Shown: positions 58,191 through 64,000 of the stretch, piece after piece | Layout of the letters: each line of letters begins with the position of its first letter | Numbering within the stretch: the first letter of the stretch is position 1 | Origin: Cyanobacterium sp. uoEpiScrs1 | GTDB taxonomy: Bacteria > Cyanobacteriota > Cyanobacteriia > Cyanobacteriales > Microcystaceae | Direction of reading: 5' to 3' | Assembly (NCBI RefSeq): GCF_947331815.1 | Contig: NZ_OX373462.1 | Coordinates: forward strand, 434,001-498,000 | DNA: 64,000 nt | Made by a program: the position numbers and the translations under genes | Notes under the pieces: model-generated | Seen by the model: only the letters and a program-made list of their open reading frames with translations | Told to the model about the DNA's origin: nothing | Database searches by the model: none

Positions 58191-59813
58191 ATGTCCAGCG
58201 AAGTTCAGAAAGAAATCCGAGAAGCCGTAGAAAAACGACGTAATTTTGCTATTATTTCCCATCCTGATGCGGGAAAAACCACCCTAACAGAAAAACTTCT
58301 ACTGTATGGGGGGGCAATTCACCAAGCAGGAGCAGTAAAGGCCAGACGAGACCAACGTAAGGCCACCTCCGATTGGATGGAAATGGAAAAACAGAGAGGA
58401 ATTTCAATTACCTCCACTGTTTTGCAATTTAAATATAGAAGCTTTCAGATTAATCTACTAGATACTCCAGGGCATCAGGATTTTAGTGAAGACACCTACC
58501 GTACTCTAGCGGCAGCTGATAATGCTGTCATGTTAGTCGACGCAGCTAAAGGGTTAGAACCCCAAACCCGTAAACTGTTTGAAGTCTGTCGTTTACGTGG
58601 ACTTCCCATTTTTACTTTTGTTAATAAACTTGATCGCCCCACAAGAGATCCTCTGGAATTGCTCGATGAGATTGAACAGGAATTAAGACTACAAACCTAT
58701 GCTATTAACTGGCCAATTGGAACTGGTGATCGTTTCCGGGGGATATTTGATCGTCGTCAACAAGCTATATACCTCTTTCAACGTCGTGCACATGGTAGCC
58801 AACGTGCTCAGGAAACTGCCATTAGGCTTGGTGATCCTAAAATTGAAGAGTATCTTGAGCAGGACCTCTATTGTCAGCTTAAAGAAGAACTAGAAATTCT
58901 AGAGGAATTAGGAGCCGACCTCGACTTGAAAAAACTCCACTCCGGCCAAATGACCCCAGTATTTTTTGGATCGGCTATGACTAACTTCGGAGTGCAATTA
59001 TTTCTTGAAGCGTTTCTAGAATACGCCCTAAAACCTGAAGGACGGAATTCTTCTATGGGACTAATGGAGCCTACTTATCCTGAATTTAGTGGCTTTGTGT
59101 TTAAATTACAAGCCAATTTAGATCCAAAACACCGTGATCGCGTAGCTTTTGTACGAGTCTGTACAGGGAAATTTCAAAAAGACATGACCGTCAGCCATGC
59201 TAGAACTGGAAAAACCGTGCGTCTGTCACGTCCTCAGAAACTATTTGCCCAAGATCGATCTTCTATAGAAGAAGCTTATAGTGGAGATATTATTGGGTTG
59301 AATAATCCAGGGGTATTTGCTATTGGGGATACCATTTATAATGGTAAAAAAATAGAATATGAAGGAATTCCTTGCTTTTCCCCTGAAATATTTGCATATC
59401 TAAAAAACCCTAACCCCTCTAAATTTAAGCAATTCCAAAAAGGTATTCAAGAATTACGTGAAGAGGGAGCGATTCAAATTATGTATTCTACCGATGACTT
59501 TAAACGAGATCCGATATTGGCTGCTGTGGGACAATTACAATTTGAAGTAGTCCAGTTTCGGATGCTCAGTGAATATGGGGTAGAAACTCAATTGGAACCT
59601 CTTCCCTATAGTGTAGCCCGTTGGGTAACCGGAGGCTGGAAAGTTCTAGAAAAAGCCGGAAGAATTTTTAATACTACTGTTGTAAAAGATAATTGGAGTC
59701 GTCCAGTATTACTGTTTAAAAATGAGTGGAATTTGCAACAAATTCAAGATAATCAGCCAGAATTAGGATTAACTACTATTGTTCCTGTAGGAGCAGGTAT
59801 TCAACCAAGTTAA
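58191..59813 (+). CDS. prfC: Peptide chain release factor 3
   Basis: A translational GTPase that removes RF1/RF2 after termination. The G1 motif [15 protein letters not shown] is at residues 22-36, with [13 protein letters not shown] (switch), [16 protein letters not shown] (G3) and FVNKLDR (G4). Domains II and III follow (about 300-520), including [25 protein letters not shown] and [13 protein letters not shown]. The 540 residues are typical of RF3. Intact and apparently monocistronic. Confidence 0.95.
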   Translation: MSSEVQKEIREAVEKRRNFAIISHPDAGKTTLTEKLLLYGGAIHQAGAVKARRDQRKATSDWMEMEKQRGISITSTVLQFKYRSFQINLLDTPGHQDFSEDTYRTLAAADNAVMLVDAAKGLEPQTRKLFEVCRLRGLPIFTFVNKLDRPTRDPLELLDEIEQELRLQTYAINWPIGTGDRFRGIFDRRQQAIYLFQRRAHGSQRAQETAIRLGDPKIEEYLEQDLYCQLKEELEILEELGADLDLKKLHSGQMTPVFFGSAMTNFGVQLFLEAFLEYALKPEGRNSSMGLMEPTYPEFSGFVFKLQANLDPKHRDRVAFVRVCTGKFQKDMTVSHARTGKTVRLSRPQKLFAQDRSSIEEAYSGDIIGLNNPGVFAIGDTIYNGKKIEYEGIPCFSPEIFAYLKNPNPSKFKQFQKGIQELREEGAIQIMYSTDDFKRDPILAAVGQLQFEVVQFRMLSEYGVETQLEPLPYSVARWVTGGWKVLEKAGRIFNTTVVKDNWSRPVLLFKNEWNLQQIQDNQPELGLTTIVPVGAGIQPS

Positions 59814-60022
59814 AGGCTAAACTGTTGGAGTAAATTGTTATTTATGATAGTCGAGTAAAAATACCTCACTAGAGAGTTAAATTAAGACTAAAAGCTATAA
59901 ATAAACCATAAACTTAAACAACTAAGAGGGGAAAAGAACGTTGTTTTTATCCTTTATACTGTGATCTCAAAGCAATTATTCAGCTATAATCAGCCTCAGT
60001 CAGAATTGTCAATAGAATAACG

Positions 60023-60322
60023 ATGAATAAAGAAGATTTAGTCAACATGATTGCTGCCAAGACTCGTATGACCAAAAAAGATACTAGTCATATTCTGGAT
60101 GCGCTTACAGAAACTATTATGGAAACCGTCGCTTCAGGAGATAAAGTTGTCTTAGTTGGATTTGGGACTTTTGAACCAAGAGATCGTAAAGAACGTAAAG
60201 GAATGAACCCTCAAACTGGACAGTCTATTACCATTCCTGCCACTACTGTTCCTGCTTTCTCTGCAGGGAAAGTGTTTAAAGAACAAGTTGTCAACCCTGA
60301 AAAAACAACTGACCTTTACTAG
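60023..60322 (+). CDS. HU-type DNA-binding protein
   Basis: A histone-like nucleoid protein of 99 residues. It has the HU pattern MNKEDLVNMIAAKTRMTKKDTSHILDALTETIMETVASGDKVVLVGFGTFEPRDRKERKGMNPQTGQSITIPATTVPAFSAGKVFKEQV, with the DNA-intercalating Pro in NPQTGQ and the GFGTF turn. Start ATG at 60023. A hairpin 14 bases past the stop is a likely terminator. Cyanobacteria usually carry a single essential HU gene. Confidence 0.94.
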   Translation: MNKEDLVNMIAAKTRMTKKDTSHILDALTETIMETVASGDKVVLVGFGTFEPRDRKERKGMNPQTGQSITIPATTVPAFSAGKVFKEQVVNPEKTTDLY

Positions 60323-60336
60323 CTATCAAAAATAAC

Positions 60337-60375
60337 AGACCCAATGTATCGATCTCAAGTGATGTTCTTGGGTCT
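60337..60375 (+). terminator. Hairpin after the HU gene
   Basis: AGACCCAA (60337-60344) pairs with TTGGGTCT (60368-60375) over a 23-base loop. No T-run follows directly, so it may be a terminator or an mRNA-end stabiliser. Confidence 0.6.
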
Positions 60376-61640
60376 TACCACTTCTACTTAACATCCCTGT
60401 GTACTTTAAAAAAATGATTTATAAACCTCACAATTCAGACTTCTAGCTATTAGCAAATGTCTCTACTCGCAATTTATATTTTTAAAAGTTGAGGTGTTGT
60501 AACTACATCCCATACTAGACATCTAATTGATAGCCTTACCTGGGATAAATTTATCATTCAGTATGCTCTAAATAGTACGATTAGTTTAGTATTCAGAGTT
60601 TATTGATAAATAATAGAACAATACATTACTCACTTTTAAATCTTTTTCGAGAAACTTTTATGGATAGTTTAATAGGTGTAACTACTGATTACACTTTACT
60701 CTTATACCTTTGATGGCTTTTTAAAATTCAAGCAATAACAAAGAGGTTAATTAGAAGGGGAGAGTAATTACGTAAAGAGAGAATCTAGAGACTAAAGATA
60801 TACTTTCTCAAAAACTAACCTTGTTATTACAAACAATATAATTCTCGTTTGAGATACTCTTTAAAAAAACTAAGGTCTTTTTTCCAGTTGAGAACTTCCT
60901 TAAGACGAGTAGACGAGTAATTGACCCTTTCTATCAAAAACACTACTTCCAGAACAATCGGCTTTCCCTTTAGCAGTTTACTGTTTTACAGTTACACCAG
61001 AATATTCTTCAGCGACAGTTCTTGGAGCAGCTAAAATCAAATCTCAGATTATTACCACCTTAGCGGGAGTATTAGTCGGGAGATACAATAGTTATTTTGG
61101 TATTTTATCTAACTGGCAGTCAGCTTAAAGGAGAAAAGAAGAAAGTTAATTAATAAAGCACATTATTGCCAAGTTGAGCTAAACCTTAACATTAATGTCG
61201 TTAACTCGCTTTTAATTATGCAAAAACGTTTATCTGTCAAACTTGTTTCCCAAAAATAATATTGGCTCTTCTAAAGAAGACTATAATAAATCAGTAACTA
61301 ATAACTGTCAAAAATCTTAGCCCAGTTACATTTTATAACCCCAAAAACTCAATCTATATCAAAATAAGGTTTTTGAGATCTGGGAAGCCTTACAAAGCGA
61401 GATTTTTTATCTTTTATTTACGTATGATTTTTTACATGCAGTCTAGAAGAATTGTAATACTTAAAATCAAAGCCATTTCCAGAGATAAACAGTAAAGTAG
61501 TTAAAGACGTCTGATGATTAAATTGAGATTATTTTATCATGGCTAGATTTCAAGGTAAATCTACCCTAGTTTAATTTAGTGGCGTATTTCTTAGGGCTCT
61601 CTATTACGCTCCTAATGTCTTTTCAGCGACCTCACATACG
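60376..61640. other. Gap with an ADP-ribosylglycohydrolase fossil
   Basis: About 1.27 kb. The fossil at 60961-61128 is listed. The rest is AT-rich; 60660-60900 and 61130-61600 show no frame that I can identify. Confidence 0.45.
60961..61128 (+). pseudogene. C-terminal fossil of an ADP-ribosylglycohydrolase family gene
   Basis: One frame reads AFPLAVYCFTVTPEYSSATV, LGAAKIKSQIITTLAGVLVG, RYNSYFGILSNWQSA and TAA. It matches the family's C-terminal pattern of A-x-YCF-x-x-TPE-x-x, an RAA-like helix, and then TAALAGALAGAYNGxxGIPxxW. The start of the gene and most of the catalytic domain are missing upstream, so this is a truncated remnant. The family enzymes remove ADP-ribose from proteins. Identification is by remembered pattern. 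Confidence 0.6.
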
Positions 61641-64000
61641 ATGAAAAAGCTTCAATTTTTAACCAAAAGCCTGGATAAATGGCGTACAAACTACCATAAT
61701 TTTAGTTTTTCGCCTTCGAGGAATATTGATGCTTCACCTATACCCCACAAGTCTCAGTCAAACCATGCTCCTAATTTTTTTCAAAAATTACATAGTTCAT
61801 CATCCTTGAGAAGAATTCACCCACCCATGATGTGGGGGCTAGCGATTATATCCTTGACTAGTGTAATTAGTTATCGCTTCTACAATCAACCAAAACTAGC
61901 CGTAGGAACTGTTTCTCCAGTGACTATTATTGCCCCTGGGGATGGAACTTTTGAAGATCTTAAAACCACTGAGGAGAAACGAAAAGAAGTTCGCACTGGA
62001 ATCATTCCTGTATTGCAACGGGATGTCAAATTAACCAGTCAATTGGAATTGACTGTGAAAGAAGCTTTAGTCAGTATGCAACAATTACGAAATATAAGTA
62101 ATCCTTTCCCTGTAGTTAGTGTTCAACAGCTTTCCTTGTTCACTCAACAAAGATTACGGGCTTTTTCTGAACAAGACTGGCAAAAAGTCTTAAATATAGC
62201 TAGATTTCACTTAATTACTAACAATATTGACAGTTTCCCGGAGAAAATATCCAAACTATCTCCTGATTTTAAAAAAGCTCTAACTGAGCTTAAAGATTAT
62301 CGGCAAACCACGACTGGAGAAGAATTTCAAACCTTTTTAGAAGAGATGAGTCAAGCTCGTCAACGGTATAGTCAGGCTAAATTAATTCTATCGGGTATTA
62401 GAAGTCCTTACCTATCATTAGAAATAGCTGTTGCCTTTCTAAACTTGGATGAGTATACCTGGAAAAACACTCAAAAAGCACTACTCAACACCACAAAAAA
62501 AATATTAATTCAAGGAATTCCAGCCGGAATGCCAAATAATCTTTTACAGGATATCCTCAAAATACAATTTGAGCCGTCAATACCTTTTTCTAGCAAGATT
62601 ATGGGTCAAAAGCTGCTCATGTCTGTTTTTCAAAATCGACATAATTTAACGGTAGATAGAGAAGAAACAAAGAGGCAGGCTGAACAAGCAGCTCAAGCTG
62701 TAGAACCAATAATCGTTGAAATTCAAGAGGGAGATGTTATTGTCAAAGCAAATGAAACGATCAGTCAAGCAGATTTTATCTTACTTGACAGCTTTGGATT
62801 AAGTCGTAGGGGCATCAATTGGTTAGGGTTAGGAATTTCTGTGATTCTAGTAGCAGGAGGGGTTACGGTTTTTTGCATGGTAACTCATCGTGTTCATTGT
62901 CCGATGCGTCGCCGCGATCATTTTTTACTGTGTTTATTAAGCTTAAGTACTCCTTTTCTTGCAATTTTTAATCTAGGTTATACCAATTTGCCAGCTATTG
63001 GGTTATTGACAAGTAGTTTCTATGGACCTACCCTAGCGGTTACTCAAGTTTTATTATTAAGTGGTCTATCAACATTTACTGCAGGAACAGTAAATTGGAG
63101 CTATGTTCTAGCGGGAACAGCAGGGGGCTTATTAGCAGGAGTTATGGCTGGAAAGCTCCGTTCACGAGACGAATTAGCTCGTTTAGGGGGAGGGGTAGGC
63201 ATCGTTCAAGGAGGCCTTTATTTTCTCATTTATTTAATAGTCGCACCGGTAGCGGGAACAATTTGGTCAGCAGTTTTACCGGGAGCAATTGTTTACGGTC
63301 TATCTGGATTCCTCTGGAGTGTCATGGCTTTAGGAATCTCTCCTTATCTGGAACGCTTGTTTGATTTAGTAACTCCAATTCGTTTAGTAGAATTGGCTAA
63401 CCCTAATTGCCCTTTACTCAAACGATTATCGACCGAAACACCGGGAACGTTTCAGCATACCTTATTTGTAGCTTGTTTGGCTGAAGCAGCTGCTAGAGAA
63501 CTGCATTGTAATGTTGAGTTGGTAAGAACAGGAACTCTTTATCACGATATTGGTAAAATGCACGATCCTTTAGGATTTATTGAAAATCAAATGGGTGCGC
63601 CTAATAAACATGATGAGATTAACGATCCCCGGCAAAGTGTGGAAATTATAAAAAAGCATGTTACCGAAGGTTTAGTCATGGCTCGTAAATATGGCTTACC
63701 ACGAGTGATTCGAAACTTTATTCCTGAACACCAAGGAAAGTTATTAATTTCCTATTTTTATTATCAGGCTAAACAACAGGCAGAAAAAAACGGAGAGGAA
63801 CTAATTTGTGAGGAAGAGTTCCGCTATGAAGGACCCATCCCTCAGTCACGAGAAACCGGGATTGTGATGTTAGCCGATGGCTGTGAAGCGGCATTACGAT
63901 CCTTGAAAGAAACGACACCAGAAACCGCTTTAGCAATGATCCATAAGATTTTTAAAGCGAGATGGCGAGATAATCAGTTGAATGATTCAGGAATTAAATA
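61641..64000 (+). CDS. 7TM-HD phosphohydrolase (PgpH-like), cut by window end
   Basis: A membrane protein of at least 786 residues running off the right edge in frame. A basic N-terminal tail and one membrane helix (about 72-88) precede an extracellular 7TM-HD domain (about 90-390). Seven membrane helices follow (about 395-575). Then comes the HD domain: NPNCPLLKRLSTETPGTFQHTLFVACLAEAAAREL, with the metal His and the His-Asp pair in TGTLYHDIGKM, a further His in IIKKHVTEG, and PEHQGKLLISYFYYQA. Such proteins (PgpH) hydrolyse c-di-AMP in Gram-positives; the cyanobacterial substrate is likely the same but is inferred. The ATG at 61641 gives the family N-terminus MKKLQFLTK. Confidence 0.85.
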   Translation, partial: MKKLQFLTKSLDKWRTNYHNFSFSPSRNIDASPIPHKSQSNHAPNFFQKLHSSSSLRRIHPPMMWGLAIISLTSVISYRFYNQPKLAVGTVSPVTIIAPGDGTFEDLKTTEEKRKEVRTGIIPVLQRDVKLTSQLELTVKEALVSMQQLRNISNPFPVVSVQQLSLFTQQRLRAFSEQDWQKVLNIARFHLITNNIDSFPEKISKLSPDFKKALTELKDYRQTTTGEEFQTFLEEMSQARQRYSQAKLILSGIRSPYLSLEIAVAFLNLDEYTWKNTQKALLNTTKKILIQGIPAGMPNNLLQDILKIQFEPSIPFSSKIMGQKLLMSVFQNRHNLTVDREETKRQAEQAAQAVEPIIVEIQEGDVIVKANETISQADFILLDSFGLSRRGINWLGLGISVILVAGGVTVFCMVTHRVHCPMRRRDHFLLCLLSLSTPFLAIFNLGYTNLPAIGLLTSSFYGPTLAVTQVLLLSGLSTFTAGTVNWSYVLAGTAGGLLAGVMAGKLRSRDELARLGGGVGIVQGGLYFLIYLIVAPVAGTIWSAVLPGAIVYGLSGFLWSVMALGISPYLERLFDLVTPIRLVELANPNCPLLKRLSTETPGTFQHTLFVACLAEAAARELHCNVELVRTGTLYHDIGKMHDPLGFIENQMGAPNKHDEINDPRQSVEIIKKHVTEGLVMARKYGLPRVIRNFIPEHQGKLLISYFYYQAKQQAEKNGEELICEEEFRYEGPIPQSRETGIVMLADGCEAALRSLKETTPETALAMIHKIFKARWRDNQLNDSGIK

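Overview
The window looks like chromosome of a unicellular cyanobacterium that has begun to lose its genome. Markers of cyanobacterial origin are the three-domain S1 protein, a ClpR/ClpP3 pair, a DnaK3-type chaperone with an acidic DDDWF tail, SqdB, CrtD, a cyanobacterial-type CobN, a YidC with a large insert and two small cyanobacteria-specific proteins (DUF6761 and DUF2555 types). Only about two thirds of the 64 kb codes for intact proteins. The rest is very AT-rich, contains eroded gene pieces and carries no tRNA or rRNA gene that I can see. At the left edge, directly before nrdR, lie the broken 3' end of psbB (CP47) and a start-less psbT, so photosystem II genes have been lost. With an intact hypE (hydrogenase maturation), this fits best a Cyanothece/Crocosphaera-related nitrogen-fixing endosymbiont such as the spheroid body of a rhopalodiacean diatom. 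UCYN-A is less likely because of the long decaying gaps. The organism is inferred, not proven.

Layout. 0-2.8 kb: psbB and psbT remnants, nrdR, a structured non-coding stretch, rpsA. 4-10 kb: a lytic transglycosylase and three cyanobacterial proteins, one of them a helix-turn-helix/GrpE-like fusion. 10-18.5 kb: hypE (-), rseP, nth, then the cluster rpmH-rnpA-(dead PH-domain gene)-yidC-jag, then nanE and an RDD membrane protein on the minus strand. 18.7-31 kb: a hybrid sensor kinase (-), cobN, bolA plus CGFS glutaredoxin, a DUF6761 protein, an OmpR-type regulator, crtD, a phytol-kinase-like protein and a DegT aminotransferase. 32-42 kb: clpR-clpP3, a large lipoprotein, an exported protein, hisD, accD, sqdB. 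43-54 kb: ychF, a PhzF-like protein, a double nitroreductase of the SagB type, a DUF1460 amidase, a DUF2555 protein and ispH, with a CobN-like fossil in a 1.6-kb desert. 53.6-64 kb: dnaJ and dnaK3 (-), prfC, a HU gene, an ADP-ribosylglycohydrolase fossil, and a 7TM-HD phosphohydrolase cut by the window end.

Together the intact genes describe a cell that keeps translation, protein quality control, membrane lipid and sulfolipid synthesis, isoprenoids, a carotenoid step, histidine and corrinoid synthesis, iron-sulfur handling and wall turnover, while photosystem II and other genes decay. A second theme is the number of long, perfect inverted repeats (16 to 28 bp arms) in the gaps, some built from the 3' end of the neighbouring gene. 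I found no clear new multi-gene defence or biosynthetic system, no CRISPR array and no intact transposase. The most rewarding leads are the gene fossils, the palindromes, the structured stretch at 1.2-1.66 kb and a sequence element shared upstream of two genes.
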